A program made the translations under genes and the position numbers. From positions 1-33,008 of the forward strand of contig JANTGD010000004.1 in assembly GCA_024763135.1 (NCBI GenBank): DNA of 33,008 nucleotides, in the 5' to 3' direction. Within the stretch, counting starts at the first letter, position 1. Each line of letters opens with the position of its first letter. Shown here one piece after another: positions 1 to 9,905 of this stretch. The notes under the pieces were generated by a model. It saw nothing but the letters and a program-made list of their open reading frames with translations, was not told the origin of the DNA and did not search any database. The stretch is from Thiotrichales bacterium (GTDB taxonomy: Bacteria > Pseudomonadota > Gammaproteobacteria > UWMA-0217).

Positions 1-130
1 CTTGAATTGGCGACGGCCAGTCCTGCGCTCGCGCGCCTACCGGCTGACCGCTTTCCGGCTCGCTGTAGCCGCCAATATCGTGTTGACGATGTACTAGTAC
101 ATCGTCCAGACGGGTGCTTGTGCTGAGATG

Positions 131-436
131 CTAGCGGTGCGGCAGCGCTATCCGGGATTTTTGTGAATTGCGTTTGAACAAGAGGGCGGTAGAGCCGGTC
201 TGCCCAACGAGCTGCGCCTGCGTTTGCGAGCATAAGCTATCTAATAGCTGATGCCGCTCTGGTCGGTCCGCGCCGCGCATACGGATCTTGATCAGTTCAT
301 GCGCATCCAATGCCTCTGCGGTGGCCGTGATCACCGTCTCCTTTAAGCCCTGTTCCGCAATCATTACTACGGGTTTGAGGTGGTGTCCAAGTCGTTTGAG
401 GTGTTGGCGCTGTTTCGCTGTTAGTGAATTGTGCAT
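131..436 (-). CDS. yhbY: YhbY-family (CRM domain) RNA-binding protein
   Basis: Protein MHNSLTAKQRQHLKRLGHHLKPVVMIAEQGLKETVITATAEALDAHELIKIRM matches the YhbY/CRM pattern (LTxKQRxxLKxxaHxLkPvVxiGxxGLt). Start taken at ATG 436 (CAT on + strand), not the longer ORF start at 514. Divergent from rlmE, as in other Gammaproteobacteria. Confidence 0.9.
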   Translation of the reverse strand: MHNSLTAKQRQHLKRLGHHLKPVVMIAEQGLKETVITATAEALDAHELIKIRMRGADRPERHQLLDSLCSQTQAQLVGQTGSTALLFKRNSQKSRIALPHR

Positions 437-880
437 CGGGGGATTGTAGAGCTTCTGTGGCCTCATTGCGAGTGAGCCCCCCATTAGCGCATGTCGTAAA
501 ACATCATGACACACGAGAAAATAAAGCTCGTGCAGCGTGGTAACTAAGGGCTCATCCCATAAAACTCATGCGTTATTGTTCTACGGAAAATCAGCTCAAA
601 CTGCCCCTGAACTGCGGACTCATTGCGTTTGTCACCGAAAGTTTTCTCGCCTTGCGCTTGACCGTATCTTTAGCACAATCTATTACACTGGCCTGCACTC
701 GTCATTGGCGGATCTGTGCAGCAGTGTGTTTGTCCACACGGTATTGACGATGCGTTTCAATTGTTGCATAAGTGCTGATAGATTGTTTTAGTAACCCCCA
801 CTCTGTCCGCTTCCTTTGAGAGGGAGAGGGCATGATTGTGTAACCGGTGATGCCACGAATGATCATAGAGGGGTCGAAGT

Positions 881-1501
881 ATGGCGCGCAGTAAAACCAG
901 CCAGCGCTGGTTGGATGAGCATTTCTCCGATGCCTATGTGAAACGTGCCCAAAAGGAGGGCTGGCGTGCCCGGGCGGTTTTTAAGCTCCAGGAACTAAAT
1001 GATCGTTATCAACTGCTCAAGCAGGGAATGACGGTCATCGATCTTGGTGCGGCACCAGGGAGCTGGAGTGAGTATGCGGCTCATGTGCTCGATGGGCGAG
1101 GGCGGGTGATCGCGAACGATCTATTGCCTATGGACAGGATAGCCAGTGTTGAGTTCATCGAGGGTGATTTTACAGAAGCATCGGTGCTACAGGCGTTACT
1201 CGATAGCTTGGCGGGGCAGGCTGCGGGGCTTGTGATGTCGGATATGGCCCCCAATATGAGTGGAGTAGGAGCGGTGGATCAGCCCCGGGCAATGTATCTG
1301 GCAGAGCTGGCCCTTGATCTGGCGTTGCAAACTCAGGCGCCGGGAGGCAGTTTTTTAGTGAAGCTTTTTCAAGGCACTGGCTTCGACGACTACCTGACCA
1401 CTTTGCGGCGCCACTACAAAACTGTGATCGTACGCAAACCTAAAGCCTCGCGTCCCCGTAGCCGAGAGGTCTATGCATTGGCGAGAGGCTTTGAAGTGTA
1501 G
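881..1501 (+). CDS. rlmE: 23S rRNA (uridine-2'-O-)-methyltransferase RlmE (FtsJ/RrmJ)
   Basis: MARSKTSQRWLDEHFSDAYVKRAQKEGWRARAVFKLQELN; SAM motif DLGAAPGSWSEYA; SDMAPNMSG; adjacent to ftsH. Confidence 0.97.
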   Translation: MARSKTSQRWLDEHFSDAYVKRAQKEGWRARAVFKLQELNDRYQLLKQGMTVIDLGAAPGSWSEYAAHVLDGRGRVIANDLLPMDRIASVEFIEGDFTEASVLQALLDSLAGQAAGLVMSDMAPNMSGVGAVDQPRAMYLAELALDLALQTQAPGGSFLVKLFQGTGFDDYLTTLRRHYKTVIVRKPKASRPRSREVYALARGFEV

Positions 1502-1570
1502 TATGGTCAAACGTTGATTGTGTCACTGAGCTTTGTGCGGGAATTGGTTCGATATGCTCGTGCATCGCTA

Positions 1571-1594
1571 GAATTTAGACAGAGTCTTAAATTC
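1571..1594 (+). promoter_or_regulatory. Stem-loop in the ftsH leader
   Basis: GAATTT-AGAC-aga-GTCT-t-AAATTC: 10 paired bases with a single bulged T, 38 nt before the ftsH start codon. Confidence 0.4.
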
Positions 1595-1631
1595 GAGTAA
1601 GGATGAATCAATCCTCAGAGGATATAGCATT

Positions 1632-3572
1632 TTGAATGATCTGGTTAAAAATCTAATACTTTGGGTGGTGATAGCGATTGTATTGATGTCTGTCTTCAAC
1701 GGCTTCAATCAACCTTCTACACCCTCTTCTGCCCTTTCTTACACTCAATTCATTAATGAGGTTAAAACGGGACGCGTTAAGGCAGTGCGCATCGACGGAC
1801 GCAAGGTCGAGGGCGTAACCAGCACGGGTGAACGCTTTGTGACGTATACGCCAAACGATCCCGAAATGGTGAATGACCTGCTGGCCAATAATGTCGAGAT
1901 TCAGGCATCGCCACCGCAGCAGCGGTCCTTGTTGCTGGACATTCTGATTAGCTGGTTCCCAATGCTGCTACTGATTGGGGTGTGGATTTTCTTCCTGCGC
2001 CAAATGCAAGGCGGTGGGGGCGGCCGGGGGGCGATGTCTTTTGGTAAAAGCAAAGCCCGACTGATGGGTGAAGACCAGATCAAGGTCGGTTTCTCTGATG
2101 TCGCCGGTTGTGAAGAAGCGAAAGATGAAGTTGCTGAATTGGTCGAATTCCTCAGAGATCCGGGTAAATTCCAGAAACTGGGTGGGCAGATTCCCCGGGG
2201 CGTGCTGATGGTTGGCCCTCCCGGAACCGGTAAGACCCTGCTTGCAAAAGCCATTGCCGGTGAGGCAAAGGTGCCGTTTTTCAGTATCTCTGGCTCGGAT
2301 TTTGTTGAGATGTTCGTGGGCGTTGGAGCCTCTCGCGTCCGAGACATGTTCGAGCAGGCCAAAAAACATGCGCCATGCATTATCTTCATTGATGAGATCG
2401 ATGCTGTTGGCCGGCACCGGGGTGCTGGATTAGGTGGCGGACACGATGAGCGGGAGCAGACCCTGAACCAGTTGCTGGTTGAAATGGATGGTTTCGATGG
2501 TAAGGAGGGGATCATCGTTATAGCGGCGACCAACCGGCCCGATGTATTGGATCCTGCGTTGCTGCGGCCTGGGCGCTTTGATCGTCAAGTCGTCGTTCCG
2601 TTGCCCGATGTCCGTGGTCGAGAGCAAATCCTGAAGGTGCATATGCGCAAAGTGCCCCTCGGGGAGAATGTCAAACCTTCCGTTATCGCTCGGGGCACGC
2701 CAGGATTCTCCGGTGCCGATCTGGCCAATCTGGTCAACGAGGCTGCCTTGTTTGCCGCACGCGCAAATAAGAAAACCGTGGATATGGAGGAGTTTGAAAA
2801 AGCCAAGGATAAGATCATGATGGGCGCCGAACGGAAGTCCATGGTGATGAAAGAGGAAGAAAAGAAACTCACTGCGTATCATGAAGCCGGGCATGCAATC
2901 GTTGGCCGCCTGGTCCCCGATCATGATCCTGTCTACAAGGTTAGTATCATCCCTAGAGGGCGTGCGCTGGGCGTGACGATGTTCCTGCCTGAAGAAGACC
3001 GATACAGCATGAGCAAACAGCACCTTGAGAGCCAGATCTCCAGTCTGTTTGGTGGGCGACTGGCCGAAGAACTCATTTTTGGCCCCGAGCATGTGACGAC
3101 GGGCGCAAGTAACGACATTGAGCGTGCGACTGATATTGCACGCAATATGGTGACCAAATGGGGTTTGTCGGAAAAGCTGGGACCACTTGCCTATACTGAA
3201 GAGGAGGGTGAGGTGTTTCTGGGTCGCTCCGTCACGCAGCATAAAAACATGTCTGATGAAACCGCGCATGTCATCGATGAGGAGATCCGACACATTATCG
3301 ATCAAAATTTCGATCGCGCTAAGCGCTTGTTGATTGAAAATGAGGAAAAACTGCATTTGATGGCAGATGCGCTCATGAAATATGAAACAATCGATAGTGA
3401 TCAGATCGATGCAATAATGGAAGGCCGGATTCCTGGGCCACCAGCGGATTGGACCGATGACGACGACAGTGATACGCCCGATGCAGGTGTGCCAGTATCG
3501 TCCGGAGATCAGGGCGAGTCTCCCGGGAATGAAAAGGGGGATACCTTCGGGAAACCTGCCGGACAGGTTTGA
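1632..3572 (+). CDS. ftsH: ATP-dependent zinc metalloprotease FtsH
   Basis: N-terminal TM segment [17 protein letters not shown]; Walker A GPPGTGKT; Walker [12 protein letters not shown]; zinc motif HEAGH. Start codon read as TTG at 1632 with AGAGGA upstream. Confidence 0.98.
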   Translation: MNDLVKNLILWVVIAIVLMSVFNGFNQPSTPSSALSYTQFINEVKTGRVKAVRIDGRKVEGVTSTGERFVTYTPNDPEMVNDLLANNVEIQASPPQQRSLLLDILISWFPMLLLIGVWIFFLRQMQGGGGGRGAMSFGKSKARLMGEDQIKVGFSDVAGCEEAKDEVAELVEFLRDPGKFQKLGGQIPRGVLMVGPPGTGKTLLAKAIAGEAKVPFFSISGSDFVEMFVGVGASRVRDMFEQAKKHAPCIIFIDEIDAVGRHRGAGLGGGHDEREQTLNQLLVEMDGFDGKEGIIVIAATNRPDVLDPALLRPGRFDRQVVVPLPDVRGREQILKVHMRKVPLGENVKPSVIARGTPGFSGADLANLVNEAALFAARANKKTVDMEEFEKAKDKIMMGAERKSMVMKEEEKKLTAYHEAGHAIVGRLVPDHDPVYKVSIIPRGRALGVTMFLPEEDRYSMSKQHLESQISSLFGGRLAEELIFGPEHVTTGASNDIERATDIARNMVTKWGLSEKLGPLAYTEEEGEVFLGRSVTQHKNMSDETAHVIDEEIRHIIDQNFDRAKRLLIENEEKLHLMADALMKYETIDSDQIDAIMEGRIPGPPADWTDDDDSDTPDAGVPVSSGDQGESPGNEKGDTFGKPAGQV

Positions 3573-3660
3573 AGCATCAGTGCGGTAACGCAAACGATTT
3601 GCATCATTTCGCGTCACTACTGAGAGAATTGTAGGAATGAAGTTACTGCTCAGACTGCCG

Positions 3661-3743
3661 CTGAAATACGCCAGATCAAGGCGATAAAATGTGAGTTTAC
3701 AAATTCAATGATCATTTTTAACGCAGAGCTGACGCATTTTAGG
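3661..3743 (+). repeat. Dispersed ~83 bp inverted-repeat element, copy 1 (MITE-like or REP-like)
   Basis: CTGAAATACGCCAGATC...GAGCTGACGCATTTTAGG: imperfect terminal inverted repeats. Clearly homologous to 23347-23430. Confidence 0.75.
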
Positions 3744-3749
3744 AGTTAA

Positions 3750-3777
3750 TTGAGTCGTTACCATTTCGCTTGATAAT
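3750..3777 (+). promoter_or_regulatory. Candidate sigma70-type promoter for folP-glmM
   Basis: TTGAGT (3750-3755), 16 bp spacer, GATAAT (3772-3777). Confidence 0.4.
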
Positions 3778-3809
3778 GAAGGCCCTTGATTAGGGCCTTC
3801 GGTGTTTTT
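3778..3809 (+). terminator. Terminator-like hairpin between ftsH and folP
   Basis: GAAGGCCC-ttgatta-GGGCCTTC: perfect 8-bp stem (3778-3800), followed by GGTGTTTTT. Confidence 0.65.
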
Positions 3810-3811
3810 GT

Positions 3812-4627
3812 ATGTCATTCATCCGTGCTTCACGTCCCCTCGTTATGGGGGTTCTCAACGTCACCCCTGACTCCTTCTCCGATGGGGGCGCTTTTGTCAC
3901 GCAAGCGCGAGCCCTGCGGCATGCGGAGCGCATGGTTGCCGAGGGTGTCGATATCATTGATATTGGGGGAGAGTCCACGCGACCGGGTGCGCCGGAGGTC
4001 AGTGTCGACACAGAGCTCAAGCGTGTCTTGCCGATCATCGAAGTGCTGCGCCGCGAACTGGAAATTCCGATCTCTATCGATACGAGCAAACCTCAAGTCA
4101 TGCAGGCAGCATTGGAGGCTGGCGCCGCGATGATCAACGATGTGCGTGCGCTACAGGCGCCGGGGGCTTTAGAGGCGGTGGCCAATTCCGATGTGCCAGT
4201 GTGTCTCATGCACATGCAAGGAAATCCGCGCACGATGCAAACTGAACCACAGTACGGAAATGTGGTCGAGGATATTATCGGGTTTTTGACAACACGGGTT
4301 AATGTCTGTCGATTGGCTGGCATTGCGGACGAGCGGATAGTGGTCGATCCGGGATTTGGGTTTGGCAAGACAGTGGCGCAAAACTACGCCTTGTTGAAAT
4401 CGCTGCCGGAGTTGGTTGCGCTAGGTTACCCGGTGCTGGTTGGGGTGTCGCGGAAGTCGATGATTGGGCAGGTTTTGAAGGTACCGATTGAGACGCGCGA
4501 CCCGGCCAGTGCGGTACTAGCGGGATTTGCTGTCGAACGAGGTGCGCAAATACTCAGAGTCCACAACGTAGCGCTGACACGGCAGGCCATTGATTTGGCG
4601 CTCGCGCTGATAAGAGGGATTGAATGA
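3812..4627 (+). CDS. folP: Dihydropteroate synthase
   Basis: [19 protein letters not shown] and [14 protein letters not shown] signatures; upstream of glmM as in E. coli. Confidence 0.97.
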   Translation: MSFIRASRPLVMGVLNVTPDSFSDGGAFVTQARALRHAERMVAEGVDIIDIGGESTRPGAPEVSVDTELKRVLPIIEVLRRELEIPISIDTSKPQVMQAALEAGAAMINDVRALQAPGALEAVANSDVPVCLMHMQGNPRTMQTEPQYGNVVEDIIGFLTTRVNVCRLAGIADERIVVDPGFGFGKTVAQNYALLKSLPELVALGYPVLVGVSRKSMIGQVLKVPIETRDPASAVLAGFAVERGAQILRVHNVALTRQAIDLALALIRGIE

Positions 4628-5973
4628 CTAGAAAATATTTTGGTACAGATGGGATCCGGGCCAAAGTTGGTGATACTGTTATGTCGCCCGACTTTATTCT
4701 TAAACTGGGATGGGCTGCGGGTAAGGTCTTAGCCAATGGCCACAGGGGTGTTGTGCTGATCGGCAAAGACACGCGCGTATCGGGTTACATGCTTGAATCA
4801 TCACTGCAGGCAGGGTTGTCTGCGGCCGGTGTCGATATCCGTTTGCTGGGGCCGATGCCCACTCCAGCAGTTGCTTACCTTACGCGTACCTTCCGAGCCT
4901 CGGCAGGGATTGTGATCAGCGCGTCACACAATCCATTTGATGATAATGGGGTCAAATTCTTTTCGGGAGAGGGCGTCAAGCTGCCGGATGATGTTGAACT
5001 TCAGATTGAGCAGTATCTCGAGCAGCCGATGCAGGTTGTACCTTCCGGAAAACTGGGTAAGGCCAAGCGAGTCGATGATGCAACTGGTCGGTACATTGAA
5101 TTTTGCAAGCGGACTATACCTTCATCGGAAGCCCTCCATGGGCTGAAATTGGTGGTCGACTGCGCAAATGGCGCAAGTTATAACAGCGCACCCTATGTGT
5201 TTCGCGAACTTGGCGCTGAAGTGATTACGATCGGGGCATCGCCGGATGGTTTTAATATCAACCGCGATTGTGGGGCGACCGCGCCACAACGGCTCTGCGA
5301 TGCTGTTGTGAGCAATCAGGCGGATTTGGGTATTGCGTTGGACGGTGATGGAGACCGGTTGATTATGGCGGACCATCGTGGCGAGGTAGTAGACGGTGAC
5401 GAGGCACTCTATATTATTGCGCAGGGGCGGCGCCATGATGCAACGGCTTTTCCCGGTGGGGTGGTCGGCACGTTGATGTCCAATTTAGGGTTGGAAATTG
5501 CGCTGCGAAATCTCGATATCCCGTTTGAACGCGCGAAGGTCGGCGATCGGTATGTCATGGAAAAACTGTTGGCGCAGGGGTGGACCTTGGGGGGAGAGTC
5601 ATCAGGGCATATCATTTGTCTCGACCGAACCTCCACAGGGGACGGAATCGTGGCGGCTTTGCAGGTTTTACATGTTGTTGTCAACACCGGGCGTTCGTTG
5701 CATGATCTCAAACAGGGCATGCAACGTTTTCCACAAAAGCTCGTCAATGTACCGTTGAGCAAAAAAATTGATTTGAATGGTTCCGAAACCGTTCGTGCAG
5801 CCGTGCGCGATGTGGAAGGCTCTTTGGCAGACCGGGGTCGTGTTCTCTTGCGACCATCGGGCACCGAGCCATTGATACGGGTGATGGTGGAAGGCCAGGA
5901 GGAAAGCCTGGTAGACCGCTATGCGGAACAGATCGCTGATGCGGTACGCGAGGCTGCAGCTGCTGCTGGGTGA
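4624..5973 (+). CDS. glmM: Phosphoglucosamine mutase
   Basis: [16 protein letters not shown]; phosphoserine loop [16 protein letters not shown]; metal loop DGDGDR; overlaps folP by 4 nt (ATGA). Confidence 0.98.
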   Translation: MTRKYFGTDGIRAKVGDTVMSPDFILKLGWAAGKVLANGHRGVVLIGKDTRVSGYMLESSLQAGLSAAGVDIRLLGPMPTPAVAYLTRTFRASAGIVISASHNPFDDNGVKFFSGEGVKLPDDVELQIEQYLEQPMQVVPSGKLGKAKRVDDATGRYIEFCKRTIPSSEALHGLKLVVDCANGASYNSAPYVFRELGAEVITIGASPDGFNINRDCGATAPQRLCDAVVSNQADLGIALDGDGDRLIMADHRGEVVDGDEALYIIAQGRRHDATAFPGGVVGTLMSNLGLEIALRNLDIPFERAKVGDRYVMEKLLAQGWTLGGESSGHIICLDRTSTGDGIVAALQVLHVVVNTGRSLHDLKQGMQRFPQKLVNVPLSKKIDLNGSETVRAAVRDVEGSLADRGRVLLRPSGTEPLIRVMVEGQEESLVDRYAEQIADAVREAAAAAG

Positions 5974-6065
5974 GCGGCACGCCTGTCCGGAATGAACGAC
6001 TGTGGGCGCTTTGGTTGTGCCCCGGTTGTCCGGTATCAGCTTCTTTAGTCTCTTCTGTCAGCGGT

Positions 6066-6082
6066 TTACTTTGCTAAAGTAA
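6066..6082. promoter_or_regulatory. AT-rich perfect inverted repeat in the glmM-tpiA spacer
   Basis: TTACTTT-gct-AAAGTAA, 7-bp arms with a 3-nt centre. Confidence 0.35.
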
Positions 6083-6345
6083 TAAAACCTCACTATCCAG
6101 CCCATTTGCAATGGCTCGCTCAAGGGCCGTCATACAGCATACCGTGATAATGTGTCCACGCTATGCCAATTCATGCTGATGGCAAAGAAGCAGAGCGGCA
6201 AGTTGTCGCGATGCATGCCCACCTCCTATTACTGCACAGGCTGCTCTTCAGTACGAACCTACCCCTTTTTCATATTGATTTCTCCAATCGCGATGGGTAA
6301 GCTTGCCGGCTTCGAACGCGAGGTAATGAACTAGAGGCTTTAGAG

Positions 6346-7098
6346 ATGCGCAGACTGCTGGTGGTGGGGAACTGGAAGCTCAATGGAACACTATCGAGTA
6401 CCAAAGAGTTGCTTACGGGTGTGCTCGGAGGGATGAGCGAGGTGACTGCGGCTGACGTTGGGGTATGCCCACCTTATCCTTATCTATTACCTGCGGCTGA
6501 ACTTCTGCAGGGCTCAGCAGTAGCGCTGGGAGCGCAAGATGTCTGTGATCAGGATGTGGGTGCTTTTACTGGAGAAGTTTCGGCGCCTATGCTCGTGGAT
6601 GTGGGCTGTAGTCTGGTGATTGTAGGGCACTCTGAGCGGCGTAGTATTTATGGGGAGAGCGACGAGTTTACAGCAAAAAAATTTGCTGCCGCCCAGAGAA
6701 GTGGTTTGACGCCGATTCTGTGCGTCGGAGAGACACTCGATGAGCGCGAACAGGGCGTAACAGAAACAGTGGTGGCTCGTCAGCTCGATGCCGTGGTCGC
6801 GCTTGCTGGTATGGATGCTTTAGCGACGGCAGTTATCGCTTATGAACCTGTATGGGCAATAGGTACCGGTAAAACGGCATCACCTGAACAGGCGCAGGAC
6901 GTCCATGCTTTTATTCGTCAACGTCTGGCAGCATCCAATGAGGCGGTAGCGAGCAAGGTGCAGATTCTCTACGGCGGGAGTGTCAAGCCCGGTAATGCGG
7001 CGGAGCTGTTTGCAAAACCCGATATCGATGGTGGATTGATTGGCGGAGCCTCTCTGAAGGCCGAGGATTTTCTGGGAATTTGTTCCGCGGTTAAATAG
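6346..7098 (+). CDS. tpiA: Triosephosphate isomerase
   Basis: GNWKLNG; VGHSERR; AYEPVWAIGTGKTASPEQAQ; ILYGGSVKPGNA. Confidence 0.98.
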   Translation: MRRLLVVGNWKLNGTLSSTKELLTGVLGGMSEVTAADVGVCPPYPYLLPAAELLQGSAVALGAQDVCDQDVGAFTGEVSAPMLVDVGCSLVIVGHSERRSIYGESDEFTAKKFAAAQRSGLTPILCVGETLDEREQGVTETVVARQLDAVVALAGMDALATAVIAYEPVWAIGTGKTASPEQAQDVHAFIRQRLAASNEAVASKVQILYGGSVKPGNAAELFAKPDIDGGLIGGASLKAEDFLGICSAVK

Positions 7099-7114
7099 TC
7101 AGGATTGATAAATC

Positions 7115-7513
7115 ATGCTTTATACCATTTTAATGGTGACAGAAGTCCTGCTTTCTATTGGTTTGATTACGCTGATACTCATGCAGCATGGCAAGGGCGC
7201 AGATGCTGGTGCGGCCTTTGGCAGTGGTGCTTCCGGGACTGTTTTTGGTTCGCGAGGGGCAAGTAATTTTTTAAGCCGTACCACTGCAATACTTGCTACG
7301 CTGTTTTTTTTAAATTGTCTGGCGCTCGCATTCTTTGTTGCGAATCAACCAAAAACAAGCAGTGTCATCGATACACTTATTGAGCAAGGTGGACAGGCGC
7401 AGAAACCTGCTTCCGAGGCAGCTCCCGCGGATTTACCGGTTGAATCAGGCGGTGCCACGGAAAATTCGCCCGCTGAGAGTGGCTCAGTAGTGCCTCAGGA
7501 TATTCCTGAATAA
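7115..7513 (+). CDS. secG: Preprotein translocase subunit SecG
   Basis: Two TM segments flanking LMQHGKGADAGAAFGSGASGTVFGSRGASNFLSRTTA; located between tpiA and tRNA-Leu. Confidence 0.96.
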   Translation: MLYTILMVTEVLLSIGLITLILMQHGKGADAGAAFGSGASGTVFGSRGASNFLSRTTAILATLFFLNCLALAFFVANQPKTSSVIDTLIEQGGQAQKPASEAAPADLPVESGGATENSPAESGSVVPQDIPE

Positions 7514-7518
7514 ATTAT

Positions 7519-7603
7519 GCCGATGTGGTGGAATTGGTAGACACGCTGTCTTGAGGGGGCAGTGGCGCAAGCCGTGCCGGTTCGACTCCGGCCATCGGCA
7601 CCA
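7519..7603 (+). tRNA. tRNA-Leu (anticodon GAG), CCA encoded
   Basis: GCCGATG...CATCGGC acceptor, anticodon arm CTGTC-TTGAGGG-GGCAG, long variable arm typical of class II tRNA-Leu, T-arm GGTTCGACTCC, ACCA end; sits next to secG as leuU does in E. coli. Confidence 0.95.
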
Positions 7604-8332
7604 ACTGTTATTGATCGATGTCATTTAATGACTCATCAAAATTAGCTAGGGTGCGTTGTTAGGAATTGATCTTTGATCGTTCAAGGGCATGGTGAAGATC
7701 GCTGTATTTTCATTACAGCGCAGTTCCACAACAGACGGATCGAAGAGATATTTTCTATTTAGCCTGTGTTTAAATCAGGTATAGAAACACGAAATGATAG
7801 GGGAATGGCTTGCTGCCGAGTTGATCACGCAATGCTTAGGCCACAAGCATGTTCTCTGGATGGGCCATGCCCCGGGAAGAGCTTCATATAGAATTTCTTG
7901 GGATTGCGGCGTTTGTCAAATCCAAGAGTGACCAGTGAGTTAAAATTCCGATGTAGTGCGCTTGTTGTGGAAGTCAATACGCTTCCAAGATGGGTGGCGG
8001 CCGTGTTTCAAGGTATTTCGCGCTCTACGTAGCGTTTACGCTGAGAGCCTGGCGGATTTAGCTGTTTGAAGCAAAATTTTGTGAATGCCGATAAAATGAG
8101 TTTATCAGCTGAGGCAAAGTGCTCTGGTCTACTACGAACGCGGTCGATCCGGTTGTTCGTTATTTACAGATTTGCAGTCAAACAGCGCCTAATTTCAAAG
8201 GGTTCCTAGAGAAAGGAAGCCGGTACAGTAAAAGAAATTCCAATCACTGCGCATTTGATTGGAGCAGTCATAAGAAAACGATGTCGACGGAGCGGTTATC
8301 CGTTTGATCATCAATCATATCAGGACCAGAAA

Positions 8333-8689
8333 ATGCTAGAGCAGTACCTACCTATTCTGATCTTTCTGGCCATTGGACTGGTCATTGGTGGTGTGGCATT
8401 GGGCGCGGGCATGTTGATTGGGCCGCATCGCCCTGATCCCGCAAAAATCTCTCCCTATGAGTGTGGCTTCGAAGCCTTCGAAGACGCGCGCATGAAATTC
8501 GATGTTCGTTACTATCTCGTCGCGATACTCTTTATTATATTCGATCTCGAAATTGCTTTCCTTTTCCCTTGGGCCATCGTTTTGGACAAGATCGGTTTGT
8601 TCGGTCTGGGTGCCATGGGTGTTTTTCTTGGCATCTTGATCGTGGGGTTCATCTACGAGTGGCGCAAAGGGGCTCTGGAATGGGAATAG
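8333..8689 (+). CDS. nuoA: NADH-quinone oxidoreductase subunit A
   Basis: [26 protein letters not shown]...[49 protein letters not shown]. Start chosen at ATG 8333 inside the longer ORF 8255-8689. Confidence 0.96.
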   Translation: MLEQYLPILIFLAIGLVIGGVALGAGMLIGPHRPDPAKISPYECGFEAFEDARMKFDVRYYLVAILFIIFDLEIAFLFPWAIVLDKIGLFGLGAMGVFLGILIVGFIYEWRKGALEWE

Positions 8690-9156
8690 AAGGCGTACTG
8701 GATAAGGGGTTTGTTACCACTTCTGCCGACAAGTTAATCAATTGGGCGCGTACAGGCTCTATGTGGCCGATGACTTTTGGGCTGGCATGTTGCGCTGTGG
8801 AAATGATGCATGCTGGTGCTGCCCGGTATGACTTGGACCGATTTGGCATTCTTTTTCGCCCTAGTCCACGACAATCTGATGTCATGATCGTGGCAGGTAC
8901 GTTGTGCAATAAAATGGCTCCGGCTTTACGCAAGGTCTACGACCAAATGGCTGAACCTCGCTGGGTGATTTCCATGGGCTCATGTGCCAACGGCGGCGGG
9001 TATTACCATTATTCTTATGCTGTCGTACGGGGCTGCGATCGTATTGTGCCGGTGGATGTCTATGTGCCGGGCTGTCCTCCGACTGCAGAAGCCTTGCTCT
9101 ACGGTATTATTCAGCTACAAGAAAAAATACGCCGTACGAATACGATTGCCCGCTGA
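8680..9156 (+). CDS. nuoB: NADH-quinone oxidoreductase subunit B
   Basis: [91 protein letters not shown]. Start at ATG 8680, overlapping nuoA by 10 nt. Confidence 0.97.
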   Translation: MGIEGVLDKGFVTTSADKLINWARTGSMWPMTFGLACCAVEMMHAGAARYDLDRFGILFRPSPRQSDVMIVAGTLCNKMAPALRKVYDQMAEPRWVISMGSCANGGGYYHYSYAVVRGCDRIVPVDVYVPGCPPTAEALLYGIIQLQEKIRRTNTIAR

Positions 9157-9170
9157 CCCAGGCTTTGTCT

Positions 9171-9905
9171 ATGTTGAAAGAATTACAAACCCGGATTACT
9201 GATCGCTTTAAACAAGAATGCATAGCAGCGGAGATCGCGCATGCAGAGCTAACGATTGAGATTACGCCGAAGGCATTGGTGTCGGTCTGCCAAGCGTTAC
9301 GCGATGAGTTTGGCTTTGAGCAGCTGATCGATTTGTGTGGCGTGGATTATCTTACCTATGGTGAAGGAGAGTGGGAGACCGAGTCTGCCTCTGGTGAGGG
9401 GTTCAGTCGGGGTGTCCAGCCGGTCACTTCGGGGCGCTTCAGTTACTCGGATGTATCGGAGATGCCTGTAGAGCATGAGCAGCCACGGTACGCTGTGGTT
9501 TATCACTTATTATCGCTGGAACACAATCAACGTTTACGTTTGCGTGTGCGCTGTGCGGATGATGACTTTCCGGCAGTGGTGTCGTTAGTAGACGTTTGGG
9601 CGAGTGCGAACTGGTTCGAGCGCGAGGCGTTCGATTTATACGGCATCGTTTTTGAGGGGCATCCGGATTTGCGTCGGATTTTGACGGATTATGGTTTTAT
9701 TGGCCATCCTTTCAGAAAAGACTTTCCGCAAATCGGGCAGGTGGAGATGCGCTACGATCCAGAACAGAAGCGCGTGCTATATGAGCCGGTATCAGTCGAA
9801 CCCCGAGTATTGGTGCCTAAAGTTATTCGCGAAGCCCAGCAGGAAATCAAAGAAGCGCCAAGCGATGAGGTGGTGATTGTTCCGGGGGGGCGCGAAGATG
9901 CCTGA
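9171..9905 (+). CDS. nuoC: NADH-quinone oxidoreductase subunit C
   Basis: [47 protein letters not shown] (30-kDa subunit signature). Start at ATG 9171 inside the longer ORF. Confidence 0.96.
   Translation: MLKELQTRITDRFKQECIAAEIAHAELTIEITPKALVSVCQALRDEFGFEQLIDLCGVDYLTYGEGEWETESASGEGFSRGVQPVTSGRFSYSDVSEMPVEHEQPRYAVVYHLLSLEHNQRLRLRVRCADDDFPAVVSLVDVWASANWFEREAFDLYGIVFEGHPDLRRILTDYGFIGHPFRKDFPQIGQVEMRYDPEQKRVLYEPVSVEPRVLVPKVIREAQQEIKEAPSDEVVIVPGGREDA

Noticed and set aside
537-791. 84-aa ORF between yhbY and rlmE
   Set aside because: No recognisable motif or convincing ribosome-binding site; more likely the shared divergent promoter region.
2430-3617. 395-aa antisense ORF opposite ftsH
   Set aside because: Lies fully across a strongly supported gene on the other strand; composition looks like an antisense shadow and no family motifs are visible.
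6152-6334. 60-aa ORF upstream of tpiA with several cysteines
   Set aside because: Short, no family resemblance, no conserved metal-binding spacing that I can recognise.
8090-8108. Possible third, decayed copy of the dispersed element (CGATAAAATGAGTTTA)
   Set aside because: Only about 16 nt resemble the core and the terminal inverted repeats are missing.
8119-8307. 62-aa ORF upstream of nuoA
   Set aside because: Short and featureless; overlaps the artificial N-terminal extension of the nuoA ORF.
9391-9470. Extra segment in NuoC ([32 protein letters not shown]) as a possible novel insertion
   Set aside because: Inserts of this type at this place are, to my knowledge, common in NuoC of related bacteria; the reading frame and flanking motifs are intact.
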